64,000 nt of DNA, taken from contig PNAS01000026.1 in assembly GCA_003169695.1 (NCBI GenBank), positions 101,732-165,731 of the forward strand, written 5' to 3'. Below are positions 44,816-53,234 of the stretch, piece by piece. Within the stretch, counting starts at the first letter, position 1. Each line of letters opens with the position of its first letter. Made by a program: the position numbers and the translations under genes. The notes under the pieces were generated by a model. The model did no database searches. It saw only the letters and a program-made list of their open reading frames with translations, and was not told where the DNA came from. Source of the stretch: Spartobacteria bacterium (GTDB lineage: Bacteria > Verrucomicrobiota > Verrucomicrobiia > Chthoniobacterales > UBA10450).

Positions 44816-45763
44816 ATGAGCAGCGACACGCACGACACAACTGGTGACTCTTGCGGACACTCTCATAGTGCCGTGGGGCACAGTCACGCGCCTGCCAGTT
44901 TCGGGTCCGCCTTCGCCGTCGGAATCACGCTAAACGTCGGTTTCGTTATCATAGAGGTTGTTTACGGCGTCTTGGCTCATTCACTCGCTCTCGTCGCGGA
45001 CGCGGGTCACAACATGGGAGACGTCTTAGGCTTGCTGCTGGCCTGGTGCGCTACATTCCTGGCCCGCACCGCGCCGACGGAGCGCCGAACCTACGGACTA
45101 AGAAGTTCATCGATCCTCGCGGCGCTTTTCAACGCGATTTTTTTGCTGATCACAGTGGGTGCGATTGCCTGGGAGGCGCTTCGCCGCTTTGGCGATCCGA
45201 CGGTTGTTGAAGCCAGGACAGTTATCTGGGTATCCATCATTGGGATCGTTATCAACACTGCCACCGCTCTAATGTTCATGTCCGGCCGCAAACGGGACCT
45301 CAACATCCGGGCGGCCTTTACGCACATGGCGGCCGACGCAGGCGTGTCCCTAGGTGTTGTCGTCGCCGGTTTTCTTATTATCGCCACGGGTTGGCGTTGG
45401 ATTGACCCCGCTATAAGTCTCGCGATTGCTGCCGTCATTACCTGGGGCACGTGGGGATTGCTGCGCGATTCCGTCAATCTCGCCCTTCAGGCCGTGCCAC
45501 AGGGCATCGACCTGACTGAGGTGCGACAGTATCTCTCCAGTCTCCCGCACGTGACCGAAGTGCACGACCTGCACATTTGGCCAATGAGCACCACGGAAAC
45601 GGCTCTCACGGCACATTTGGTGCGAGACGTCGACGACTGCGACTGTGCGCTGCTGGATCAGGCCGCCCGGGACCTGCATCGCAAGTTCGAAATCCAGCAT
45701 GCGACCCTGCAATTCGAAACGCTGGATCATCGTTGTCATCTGGCACCGGCAGAGAAGGTCTAA
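44816..45763 (+). CDS. Cation diffusion facilitator (zinc/divalent metal exporter)
   Basis: The 315-residue product has six predicted TM helices. The CDF metal-site motifs are DAGHNMGD (TM2) and HMAADAG (TM5). The N-terminal tail CGHSHSAVGHSHA is His-rich, and the C-terminal cytoplasmic domain (HDLHIWPMSTTETALTAHL) has the usual CDF beta-alpha fold. It exports Zn2+ or similar ions with proton exchange. It lies downstream of the His-rich membrane protein gene. Confidence 0.9.
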   Translation: MSSDTHDTTGDSCGHSHSAVGHSHAPASFGSAFAVGITLNVGFVIIEVVYGVLAHSLALVADAGHNMGDVLGLLLAWCATFLARTAPTERRTYGLRSSSILAALFNAIFLLITVGAIAWEALRRFGDPTVVEARTVIWVSIIGIVINTATALMFMSGRKRDLNIRAAFTHMAADAGVSLGVVVAGFLIIATGWRWIDPAISLAIAAVITWGTWGLLRDSVNLALQAVPQGIDLTEVRQYLSSLPHVTEVHDLHIWPMSTTETALTAHLVRDVDDCDCALLDQAARDLHRKFEIQHATLQFETLDHRCHLAPAEKV

Positions 45764-45837
45764 CGGGAGTCCGTCTCTGCGAAGAGCCCAACAATTAGCT
45801 TGAATACGTTAAGCCAGTTCGCCTTGAATGGCCAAAC

Positions 45838-46236
45838 ATGAAAATAATTCGCATTTTGATTGCAGTTGTACTGATTGGGATCGCGCTTCTGAGGATCACT
45901 TCCTGCAATAACTATGGCAAGAAGCTCACGTTTAACGGTGGCGAATTGTATTACACCTCACAAGTGGCCGAGACTGACGCGAAAAAATTGGGTGAATACC
46001 TGGTTAAAGAAAAGTTCTTTGACGGAACCAGGAAAACAGTTCAGCTCAACAAGAATGGCGGAACCTATGAGTTTCGAATAGTCATGATAAAGGACGGGGA
46101 GAAAGCGCCGAACACGGTGGAGACATTTACATCTGTGTCCAAGGAGTTAAGCGAAAACGTCTTCGGCGACAGTAAAGTAGTGGTGCATTTGTGTGACGAC
46201 CATTTGAAAACATTGCGCGTCATCCCCGAGAAATAA
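45838..46236 (+). CDS. Small exported protein of unknown function
   Basis: The 132-residue product begins with a hydrophobic segment (IIRILIAVVLIGIALLRI) followed by SCNNYGKK, so it may be a lipoprotein or membrane-anchored protein. The rest is a small alpha/beta domain (LTFNGGELYYTSQVAETDAK). No family is recognised. It is 75 bases after the CDF gene on the same strand. Confidence 0.6.
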   Translation: MKIIRILIAVVLIGIALLRITSCNNYGKKLTFNGGELYYTSQVAETDAKKLGEYLVKEKFFDGTRKTVQLNKNGGTYEFRIVMIKDGEKAPNTVETFTSVSKELSENVFGDSKVVVHLCDDHLKTLRVIPEK

Positions 46237-46259
46237 CTGCGCTCAAGTAGCTGGGCTCT

Positions 46260-47198
46260 TCAGCTCGCTGGGTTCTGCGCTTGAGCAGACAAGTCCTCAA
46301 ACGCACTCATCGCCCTGAACATCTGGTAACGCTCGGCGATTTCGTCCATGGTCAGCGTGCGTAAGCGCTCGAGACTGAATGCCTCGACGTTGAAACTCGC
46401 GAGCACGCTCCCGTAGATGATCGCCCGGCGAAGATCGGCAAAGCTCGGATTTGTTTTTCTCGAGGCGAGATAACCGGCCATGCTGCCGGCGAAGGTGTCC
46501 CCTGCCCCGGTCGGATCGTGGATGTCCTCGAGCGGATAGGCGCCGCAGCTGAAGAACTCATCTTCGCCGAAAAGCAAAGCTCCGTGTTCTCCTTTTTTTA
46601 TCGCGACGTATTTCGGACCCGATTTGCGAATCTTTCGGCCGGCTTTGATCAAGCTCGTTTCTTTCGTCAATTCTCTCGCTTCGCTGTCATTGAGAATGAG
46701 CAGGTCCACGCGCGGCAGCAGTGCATCGAGGTCAGCGCGCGTGGTTTCAATCCACAAATCCATCGTGTCGGCCACGACGAAGCGCGGCCGCTTCATTTGA
46801 CCCAGCACATGGGATTGCAGCGCGGGAGCGATATTGGCCAGTAAAACAAAATCGGTTTCGCGATAAGACTTCGGCAGCTCAGGGCGAAAGTGTTCGAAAA
46901 CGTTGAGCGCCACGGAACGCGTCTCGCGCGTATTCATGTCCCACGCGTATTCTCCAGACCAACGGAAAGTCTTGCCGGTGACGCGTTGCACTCCTTGCGC
47001 ATCAATCTTGCGCGATTTCCAGAAATCGAATTCCGAGGCTGGGAAATCGTCGCCGACGATTCCGACAAGTTTCACTGAAGAAAAAAAACTCGCACCCAAA
47101 GAGGCGTAGGCAGCCGATCCGCCGAGCAAGTCGGCGTGTTCCTCCACCGGAGTCTTAACGGTGTCGAGCGCGATGGAACCAACAATGAGGACAGACAT
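46260..47198 (-). CDS. PfkB-family carbohydrate/nucleoside kinase
   Basis: The product is about 312 residues (ATG 47198, MSVLIVGSIALDTVKTPVEE). The PfkB N-terminal GGSAAYASLG and C-terminal DPTGAGDTFAGSMAGYLAS motifs (anion hole and catalytic Asp) are intact. Substrate unknown; ribokinase- or adenosine-kinase-like. Its first ~215 bases and the upstream thiE end are duplicated at 49600-49902. In the ancestor it was probably directly downstream of thiE. Confidence 0.85.
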   Translation of the reverse strand: MSVLIVGSIALDTVKTPVEEHADLLGGSAAYASLGASFFSSVKLVGIVGDDFPASEFDFWKSRKIDAQGVQRVTGKTFRWSGEYAWDMNTRETRSVALNVFEHFRPELPKSYRETDFVLLANIAPALQSHVLGQMKRPRFVVADTMDLWIETTRADLDALLPRVDLLILNDSEARELTKETSLIKAGRKIRKSGPKYVAIKKGEHGALLFGEDEFFSCGAYPLEDIHDPTGAGDTFAGSMAGYLASRKTNPSFADLRRAIIYGSVLASFNVEAFSLERLRTLTMDEIAERYQMFRAMSAFEDLSAQAQNPAS

Positions 47199-47283
47199 GG
47201 GATTTGGGTTTTGGTTTTTGAAAGCAGCTTTGCGGCACGCGCATACGATGCGATGTCCGCGGCCTGAAGCAATCCTGAGACCG
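46980..47283 (-). repeat. Direct repeat A: thiE 3' end plus pfkB 5' end
   Basis: About 300 bases, homologous to 49600-49902 with scattered substitutions and small indels. Both contain the pfkB start and the end of thiE (VSGLLQAADIASYAR). Together they bracket an insert of about 2.3 kb. Confidence 0.85.
47216..47283 (-). pseudogene. Fragment of the 3' end of thiE
   Basis: It encodes VSGLLQAADIASYARAAKLL, matching the C-terminus of ThiE at 49822-50466. It follows directly on the glycosyltransferase fragment and precedes the intact pfkB. Confidence 0.75.
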
Positions 47284-47286
47284 TTG

Positions 47287-47463
47287 AAACATTTTTGATG
47301 CACGCGCGATCGGCACGCAAATCGTTCGTGGCCAGCAGCAGTTCGAGCCAGCCGGCAGCCCGCTTCAGCTGCTGCAACCGAGCATCCACTGGCGCGGAAC
47401 AGAAAATTGCCCACCGGCGTCGCGATACTTTGCCACGAAACCGCAGCCGAGGAAGACGGTCAT
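47287..47463 (-). pseudogene. 5' fragment of a glycosyltransferase gene (paralogue of 22243-23385)
   Basis: It starts MTVFLGCGFVAKYRDAGGQF, clearly the N-terminus of the glycosyltransferase at 22243. One frameshift follows after about 32 codons, after which WLELLLAT continues the match. After about 60 codons it runs into the thiE fragment. It is a dead copy. Confidence 0.8.
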
Positions 47464-47507
47464 CGCGGCAAGATAGTCGTCCCCTGTGCACTCTGAAGTG
47501 CAGGATG

Positions 47508-47561
47508 GGCGCATCGCCTGGCCTCGCGCGATAATCGTTGTATCCCGGCGAGCGATGCGCC
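47508..47561. repeat. Small palindromic element between glycosyltransferase fragment and tRNA-like sequence
   Basis: Inverted arms ggcgcatcgc and gcgatgcgcc are separated by about 34 bases. The matching interval at the other tRNA locus is shorter and lacks it, so it was probably inserted here. Confidence 0.55.
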
Positions 47562-47638
47562 TGGTCCGCAATTTTTCGACCTCGCAAGATCAGGCCATCT
47601 GGCGACTGCGCCTTCGACTCGTAATTACCAGGCCCGGA

Positions 47639-47711
47639 GCGCCCGGAGCTCAATGGGATAGAGCATTTGACTACGGATCAGAAGCTTTGAAGTTCGAATC
47701 TTTACGGGCGC
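47639..47711 (+). tRNA. Second tRNA-Arg (ACG)-like sequence, probably degenerate
   Basis: Acceptor arms GCGCCCG and CGGGCGC pair, and the anticodon loop CTACGGA (ACG) matches the tRNA at 23478. But position 8 is G instead of the near-universal U, the base after the acceptor is T, and several stem pairs are G-T. It is likely a duplicated and decaying copy; function is doubtful. Confidence 0.6.
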
Positions 47712-47733
47712 TATCCAATCGCACCGCACATGA

Positions 47734-48258
47734 ATGATGAATCCGGCAAAGCAGGATCGCCAAACCACCACACCGGCCGGTGAGCCGATGATCGACCTGA
47801 TAGACGGCGTAAGAATTCGTTCCGCGAACACTCTCGCCGATGAACGCGGCACGCTATGCGAGATTTTCAACCCCGCCTGGGAATTTCATCCTGCGCCCGT
47901 TGCTTATGTTTATCAATTCACGATTCGACCGGGGAAAATCAAAGGCTGGCATAGCCATCGTCTGCACGATGATCGGATTTTTATCAGTTGCGGGCAAGTC
48001 AAGGTAGTTTTGTACGATGACCGGCCAAATTCTCCGACATATCGCAGGATAAACGAAATCTATCGGACCGAATACGACCGCACGCTCATGATTATTCCCG
48101 CTTTTGTTTTCCATGCCCATCAGAATATCGGAAGCGGGGATGCTCTTTTTATCAGCATGCCATCGAAAGCTTATAATCACACTTCGCCCGACGTTTATCG
48201 CCTGCCGCTCGACACCGCTTACATTCCCTATCGCTTTGAAACGAAGGCAGGATGGTAA
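47734..48258 (+). CDS. RmlC/FdtA-like sugar epimerase (cupin)
   Basis: The 174-residue product has a double-stranded beta-helix pattern with GWHSHRLHDDRIFISCGQVKV and the later VFHAHQNIGSGDALF. This resembles dTDP-4-dehydrorhamnose 3,5-epimerases and dTDP-sugar isomerases. It probably makes a modified nucleotide sugar for surface glycans. ATG 47734 or ATG 47788 could be used. The next gene is a family 2 glycosyltransferase five bases on, so the two work in one pathway. Confidence 0.7.
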   Translation: MMNPAKQDRQTTTPAGEPMIDLIDGVRIRSANTLADERGTLCEIFNPAWEFHPAPVAYVYQFTIRPGKIKGWHSHRLHDDRIFISCGQVKVVLYDDRPNSPTYRRINEIYRTEYDRTLMIIPAFVFHAHQNIGSGDALFISMPSKAYNHTSPDVYRLPLDTAYIPYRFETKAGW

Positions 48259-48262
48259 AGAG

Positions 48263-49600
48263 ATGACTCGACCGTCGCCGCGAGTCAGCATCATTACCGC
48301 GACGTATAACCGGAGCAATGTGCTGCGCTATGCCATCGAATCTGCCCTGTGGCAAACGTTCCCCGATTTCGAGATGCTCGTCATTGGCGATGGTTGCACT
48401 GATGACTCCGCCGAAGTTGTCGCCTCCTTTGGCGACTCTCGATTGCAATGGCAAAATCTGTCGCAAAACTCGGGTAATCAATCCTTACCAAATAACGCCG
48501 GACTGGAAATCGCGCGTGGAAAGTTCATTGCCTACCTGGGTCACGACGACATCTGGTTGCCGCACCATTTGGAGATCCTCTTACAAAAACTGGAGACGAC
48601 CGGAGCGGACCTGGCTTACTCGTGGCTGGAAATGATCGAGCCACCGGAAACCGGTTTTAGGACGATTTCTGGAATAACCTCTTTCGGCGATTTCGAGCCC
48701 GACGCCCCCATCCCACCGACTTCGCTTATGCACACCGCTGCCCTATGGCGGGAGATCGGTCCATGGAAGGATTATCGAACGATCACTTTGCCTACGGACC
48801 AGGAATTTGTCACGCGGGCGTTCGATCGCGGGAAACGCATTGTTTCCGTAAAACAGCTGTCGGCGCTAAAGTTCTCATCTGCCTCTCGGCCAAACTGCTA
48901 TGTCGAGAAGCCGTGTCACGAACAGGCTGAGTATGTCCGTCGTATCAAGTCGGAGTGTGATTTTCTCGCCACTGAGCTAACCGCTGTGATCGAATCGATA
49001 ATGCTTCGTCATTCCGAAGAAATTCCACGGGTCTCAGTATCCGGTATGCGCCCTGGTGAAATAGTTACTCAGTCTCGGGTCTTACGAGGTTTGGAAAAGC
49101 CCGCGTTCCCTGCACCGCCTGTTGGACCAATCGATCTTAGCAGTTCCAAAGCCGGCCCTTTCCTGGCTCAGGGCTGGTCGGCGCCGGAAGCTGGCTTCCG
49201 GTGGACGGACGGGAAAACCGCAACGCTCTTGTTTGGACTGTCGAAGCCTCCGCCGCGCGCGTTGCAGCTTGAACTAGCGCCTTTCATCGTTTCCGGGAAA
49301 TTGCCCGAACAAACAATTCAACTTCGACTCAATGACGAAGAAATTGGGCGTTGGTCGCTCACCGAAAAGGATGTTGTCAATCAAACAATCGCACTTCCAC
49401 AAAGTCTCTTGCGCGAGGAAAACCGGCTGGATTTTGGCTTGCCGAATGCATCATCACCACGCGAGTTACGGCTTAGTCTCGATATAAGACGCTTGGCGTT
49501 GAAAGTTCATTGGCTGCAATTTGTCTTTGCGGATGATTTGGCGACAGAGCCAGCCCCAAACGGTGCGAGCAATACTGATTTCAGTGAAACTCTCCGTTAA
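48263..49600 (+). CDS. Family 2 (GT-A) glycosyltransferase
   Basis: The product is about 445 residues (ATG 48263, preceded by AAAGAG). The N-terminal GT-A domain has VSIITATYNRSNVL, a MLVIGDGCTDDS segment and the metal-binding AYLGHDDIWLP (DxD-like). The C-terminal ~150 residues are a beta-rich domain with no recognised match. It transfers a sugar from a nucleotide donor, probably to a surface polysaccharide. Its stop falls exactly at the edge of direct repeat B, so the 3' end may have been set by the insertion event. Confidence 0.75.
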   Translation: MTRPSPRVSIITATYNRSNVLRYAIESALWQTFPDFEMLVIGDGCTDDSAEVVASFGDSRLQWQNLSQNSGNQSLPNNAGLEIARGKFIAYLGHDDIWLPHHLEILLQKLETTGADLAYSWLEMIEPPETGFRTISGITSFGDFEPDAPIPPTSLMHTAALWREIGPWKDYRTITLPTDQEFVTRAFDRGKRIVSVKQLSALKFSSASRPNCYVEKPCHEQAEYVRRIKSECDFLATELTAVIESIMLRHSEEIPRVSVSGMRPGEIVTQSRVLRGLEKPAFPAPPVGPIDLSSSKAGPFLAQGWSAPEAGFRWTDGKTATLLFGLSKPPPRALQLELAPFIVSGKLPEQTIQLRLNDEEIGRWSLTEKDVVNQTIALPQSLLREENRLDFGLPNASSPRELRLSLDIRRLALKVHWLQFVFADDLATEPAPNGASNTDFSETLR

Positions 49601-49902
49601 GCGTTGCACTCCTTCCGCATCAATCTTGCGCGATTTCCAGAGATCGAATTCCGAGGCCGGGAAATCATCGGCGGCGATTCCGACAAGTTTCACTGAAGAA
49701 AAAAACTCGTCCCCAGAAAGGCGTAGGCAGCCGATCCGCCTAGCAAGTCGGCGTGTTCTCCACGGGTGTCTCAACGGTGTCGAGCGCGATGGAACCAACA
49801 ATCGGGACAGACATTAGAATTCTAGCTTTTAGACTTGCGATTCAAGAATTCTTTCGCGGACCGCGCGTACGATGCAATGTCCGCGGCCTGAAGCAATCCC
49901 GA
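49600..49902 (-). repeat. Direct repeat B: pfkB 5' end plus thiE 3' end
   Basis: Homologous to 46980-47283. Here the thiE part is intact and the pfkB part is truncated and frameshifted, the mirror of repeat A. Confidence 0.85.
49601..49814 (-). pseudogene. 5' fragment of pfkB with a frameshift
   Basis: It begins MSVPIVGSIALDTVETPVEN, then a one-base deletion gives a stop. The next frame continues FFSSVKLVGIAADDFPASEF, matching the intact kinase at 46260. It ends where the glycosyltransferase gene ends. Confidence 0.8.
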
Positions 49903-50466
49903 GACGATCACGATGCGGCGTGCGCCGGCCTCGAGCACCTCGGGCAGATTGTCCAACTTAATGCCGCCGATACAGAAGACCGGGATGCGGATGGCCTCGT
50001 GAACTCTTCGGATCTCATCGAGGCCAATAGGCCGATAATCGGGTTTGGTCGGAGTCGCGAAAATGGGTCCGAAACCAATATAGTCTGCGCCTTCGTAAAA
50101 AGCGCGGATAGCCTGGTCGACGCTGTGAGTCGATTTACCCACCATGCAATCAGGACCGACGATCTCTCGGACTTCGCTGATCGCAAGATCGTCCTGCCCG
50201 ACGTGAACGCCTTCCGCTGAGACGATCCGAACGATCTCGGGGTGGTCGTTGATAATAAGCGGAACATCTCGCTCCACTGTAATGCAATGCAGTTCCGCGG
50301 CGGCCGTCGCGATTTCCGCGGAAGGATGCGCTTTCGCGCGGAGCTGGATCAAATCGACGCCTCCGTCGACCATCTGTTTGGCCACTTTTTTGATCTCCAG
50401 GCTATCTACGTAGCCTAGGTCCATGATACCGTAGAGCCGGCAGTGACTTAGATCCGCAGCGGTCAA
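49822..50466 (-). CDS. thiE: Thiamine-phosphate synthase
   Basis: The 214-residue TIM-barrel protein has GVDLIQLRAKAH (pyrimidine/phosphate binding), LIINDHPEIV, GVHVGQDDL, DYIGFGPIFATPTKPD and VFCIGGI, the ThiE blocks. It joins the thiazole and pyrimidine halves of thiamine phosphate. The apparent start is TTG 50466, needed to keep the first strand (RLYGIMDL). It is 10 bases after accC, in the accB-accC-thiE transcription unit. Its 3' end is duplicated at 47216-47283. Confidence 0.9.
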   Translation of the reverse strand: MTAADLSHCRLYGIMDLGYVDSLEIKKVAKQMVDGGVDLIQLRAKAHPSAEIATAAAELHCITVERDVPLIINDHPEIVRIVSAEGVHVGQDDLAISEVREIVGPDCMVGKSTHSVDQAIRAFYEGADYIGFGPIFATPTKPDYRPIGLDEIRRVHEAIRIPVFCIGGIKLDNLPEVLEAGARRIVIVSGLLQAADIASYARSAKEFLNRKSKS

Positions 50467-50476
50467 GGGCGAACAA

Positions 50477-51862
50477 CTATTCGTGCAACCGCGTCGGCGT
50501 CGGTTTCAACTCGAAGTTGTCCGAGTTCATGACGCGTTCCACAAAGCCGGTGTCGTAAGTGCCATTGCGGAAGTCCGCGTTGCGCATGATGGCGCTATGA
50601 AACGGGACCGTCGTTTTGATGCCGGTGATGTAATACTCATCCAGCGCCCTTCGCATGCGAGCGATCGCTGAAACGCGTGTCGCTCCAACGGTGATCAACT
50701 TCGCGATCATGGAGTCGTAATAAGGCGGAACGACGTAACCCGTGTAAGCGTGCGAGTCGATTCTCACGCCGCGGCCACCCGGAGCGTAGTAAAAGGCTAT
50801 TCGGCCCGGCGACGGTTGAAAATTCTTCTCCGGATCCTCGGCATTTATCCGGCATTGGATCGCATGAAGCCGCGCGGTGGCGTTGGCAACATGCGGCGAG
50901 AGCCGTTCGCCCGCCGCGATCAGAATCTGTTCCTTAACCAGGTCGCAGCCGTAAACCTCCTCGGTGATCGTATGCTCGACCTGGATGCGGGTGTTCATCT
51001 CGATGAAGTAATAATGGCCTTCGTTATCGACGAGGAATTCCATCGTCCCGGCGTTTTGATAACCCACCGATTCTGCCAGCTTAACCGCGGCGTGGCCCAT
51101 CTTCTTGCGCAACCCGGGCGAAATCATCGGTGATGGGCATTCCTCGATCACCTTCTGGTTGCGCCGCTGAATCGAACAATCCCGCTCGCCGAGGTGGACG
51201 GTGCGGCCGTGCTGGTCAGCCATGATCTGGAATTCGATGTGATGCGGATTGACCATCAGCTTCTCGATGTAAACATCTCCGTTCCCGAAAGCCTTCTCCG
51301 CTTCCGTGCGCGCAGCATGAAACGCGGGGGTGAGACTTGCCTCGTTGTGCGCGGCACGCATGCCGCGACCACCACCACCGGCGACCGCCTTGATCATGAG
51401 GGGATAACCAATCTTTCGCGCGAGCTTTAACGCGTCCTGCTCGGTCGCCACGATACCGTCGCTCCCCGGCGTGACGGAAACCCCGGCTCTGCGGGCACAT
51501 GCGCGCGCGGAATTTTTGTCGCCCATCGCGTGCATCGCGCTCGCGGGCGGACCGATGAACTTGATTTTGCAGCTTTCGCAAACTTCGGCGAAGTGCGCGT
51601 TCTCAGAAAGAAAACCGTAGCCGGGATGAATCGCATCGACGTCGCCGACTTCGGCGGCGCTCATAATGCGGTCGATCTTGAGATAGCTCTCCGCGCTCGG
51701 CGGCGCGCCGATGCAAATCGCCTCGTCCGCGAGTTGCACGTGGAGTGAATCTACATCCGCCTCCGAATAAACTGCGAGTGTCCGGATTCCGAGTTCCTTA
51801 CAAGCCCGGATAATGCGCAGCGCGATTTCCCCGCGGTTCGCGATTAGAATTTTCTCAAACAT
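50477..51862 (-). CDS. accC: Acetyl-CoA carboxylase biotin carboxylase subunit
   Basis: The product is about 461 residues (ATG 51862, [19 protein letters not shown]). The ATP-grasp carboxylase fold is complete: [12 protein letters not shown] (Gly-rich loop), [19 protein letters not shown], and [10 protein letters not shown] (metal/catalytic region). It carboxylates biotin on AccB for fatty-acid synthesis. It lies downstream of accB; the 59-base palindrome at 51863-51921 occupies the gap between them. Confidence 0.95.
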   Translation of the reverse strand: MFEKILIANRGEIALRIIRACKELGIRTLAVYSEADVDSLHVQLADEAICIGAPPSAESYLKIDRIMSAAEVGDVDAIHPGYGFLSENAHFAEVCESCKIKFIGPPASAMHAMGDKNSARACARRAGVSVTPGSDGIVATEQDALKLARKIGYPLMIKAVAGGGGRGMRAAHNEASLTPAFHAARTEAEKAFGNGDVYIEKLMVNPHHIEFQIMADQHGRTVHLGERDCSIQRRNQKVIEECPSPMISPGLRKKMGHAAVKLAESVGYQNAGTMEFLVDNEGHYYFIEMNTRIQVEHTITEEVYGCDLVKEQILIAAGERLSPHVANATARLHAIQCRINAEDPEKNFQPSPGRIAFYYAPGGRGVRIDSHAYTGYVVPPYYDSMIAKLITVGATRVSAIARMRRALDEYYITGIKTTVPFHSAIMRNADFRNGTYDTGFVERVMNSDNFELKPTPTRLHE

Positions 51863-51921
51863 TGTAGCGCAAGCTTCCAACTTGCGAACGAATACGACGC
51901 AAGCTGGAAGCTTGCGCTACA
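51863..51921. repeat. Near-perfect 24-bp inverted repeat between accB and accC (family B)
   Basis: Arms 51863-51886 and 51898-51921 (tgtagcgcaagcttcc... and its complement) differ at one base, with an 11-base loop. It can form a strong hairpin in the accB-accC transcript, so it may affect relative expression or simply be a tolerated insertion. Confidence 0.8.
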
Positions 51922-51926
51922 TCTCA

Positions 51927-52391
51927 TCAACGCACGCGGAAAAGGACCTGACCGAACTGCACTGGTTTTCCGCTCTCGGCTACGATTTCGGCGATCATGC
52001 CTTTTGTTTCCGCCTTAATTTCGTTCATGACTTTCATCGCCTCTACGATGCAAACGACGGTTTCTTCGGTGACCTCTTTGCCTATGTCCACGAACGGCGG
52101 GGATTCGGGCGAGCCGGCCCGGTAAAATGTCCCAACCATCGGCGACACGATCTCCCGTAGGGACGCGCCTTTTTCAGCTTCCTGAACAGCCGGGACCGCG
52201 GGCGAAACTGGAGCGAGAGCCACCGACGGTGGCGCTGACGCAGGAAGGCCGTTGGCGGGCGCCGCGAAAACAGTCTGGTCGCCCGCGCCTTTTTGTAACT
52301 TCAGCTTGAACCCGTCCTTCTCCATCTCGAAGACCGACAAGTCGTTCTTCTTCATGAGGTCGATGACGGCTTTGATGTCTTTTAGTTCCAA
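51927..52391 (-). CDS. accB: Biotin carboxyl carrier protein of acetyl-CoA carboxylase
   Basis: The 154-residue product has an N-terminal domain (LKDIKAVIDLMKKNDLSVFE), an Ala/Pro-rich linker and a biotinyl domain with the modified lysine in EAMKVMNE. It starts at TTG 52391 with a good GGAG five bases before, which decides the start. It carries carboxybiotin from AccC to the transferase. First gene of the accB-accC-thiE unit. Confidence 0.95.
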   Translation of the reverse strand: MELKDIKAVIDLMKKNDLSVFEMEKDGFKLKLQKGAGDQTVFAAPANGLPASAPPSVALAPVSPAVPAVQEAEKGASLREIVSPMVGTFYRAGSPESPPFVDIGKEVTEETVVCIVEAMKVMNEIKAETKGMIAEIVAESGKPVQFGQVLFRVR

Positions 52392-52520
52392 GGTGACTCC
52401 GTGGTCGGGGCTGGGCGTTTAGGTAAAGCGGTTTTTCGGGCAAGGTCAAGCAAACGAATCACTTCGCAGCCACTCGTGCTCCTGCTCGTGCTCGATTGAG
52501 ACCTCATCAACAAAGAATAA

Positions 52521-53234
52521 TCACGAGCACGACTCCGGCGAAGAAAACGAATCTCGGACCACTTTCCCATCGCGCATGTCCACCCGACGCGACGCGGCCC
52601 GCGCGACTTCGTCGTCATGCGTGACCACGATCAGTGTGGTCAACCGCTCGCCCGCGATCTTCTCCAGCAACCGCATCACGGTCGACGCGGACTGTGAGTC
52701 GAGGTTGCCGGTCGGTTCATCCGCGATCAACAGCGACGGCCGGTGCACCAACGCGCGCGCGATTGCCGTCCGTTGTTGCTCGCCACCGCTGAGTTGATGA
52801 ATGAAATGAGTCGATCGATCAGTGAGTCCGACTAAATCAATCAGGTCCGCCGCCCTCTTTTCACTTTCATGCGGCGGACGGCCCTGCAAAAGCAATGGGA
52901 AGCTGACGTTTTCGAGCACGTTCATCGTCGGCAGGAGATTGAAGAACTGAAAGACAAGACCAAGCCGCCGACGCCGGTAGTCCGTGAGAGCGGCGTCATC
53001 AGCGGTGTGCAAGGCGAGACCATCAACAACAATTTCGCCCGCTGTTGGATACTCCAGGCCGGCGAGAAGATGAATAAGAGTGCTCTTTCCACAGCCGCTC
53101 GGTCCATTCACCGCCACAAATTCATTCCGCGCGATTTCCAGCGAGACGCCGTCCAATGCGTGCACCGCTCGCTCCCCGGTCTTATAATGGCGCGTGACAT
53201 TCCTCAGCGAGATCAAGGGAGGTTTATCCGCCAC
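52521..53234 (-). CDS. ABC transporter ATPase (LolD/MacB type)
   Basis: The product is about 237 residues from GTG 53234 (MADKPPLISLRNVTRHYKTG). Walker A is GPSGCGKST, the signature is LSGGEQQR, and Walker B is LLIADEPTGNLDS, followed by the H-loop VVTHDD. The LolD/MacB group energises lipoprotein release or export with FtsX-like permeases. No permease gene is adjacent, so the partner is elsewhere. Its 5' end overlaps the divergent pseudouridine synthase start by 41 bases. Confidence 0.85.
   Translation of the reverse strand: MADKPPLISLRNVTRHYKTGERAVHALDGVSLEIARNEFVAVNGPSGCGKSTLIHLLAGLEYPTAGEIVVDGLALHTADDAALTDYRRRRLGLVFQFFNLLPTMNVLENVSFPLLLQGRPPHESEKRAADLIDLVGLTDRSTHFIHQLSGGEQQRTAIARALVHRPSLLIADEPTGNLDSQSASTVMRLLEKIAGERLTTLIVVTHDDEVARAASRRVDMRDGKVVRDSFSSPESCS

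Noticed and set aside
50466..50477. Possible thiamine (TPP) riboswitch before thiE
   Set aside because: Only 10 bases separate thiE from accC, so there is no room for one, and no THI-box-like sequence was seen.
52475..52530. Repeated gctcgtgctcg and cacgagcac motifs near the end of the ABC ATPase gene
   Set aside because: The pairing arms are only about nine bases and the repeat is simple sequence. Not enough to call an element or terminator.
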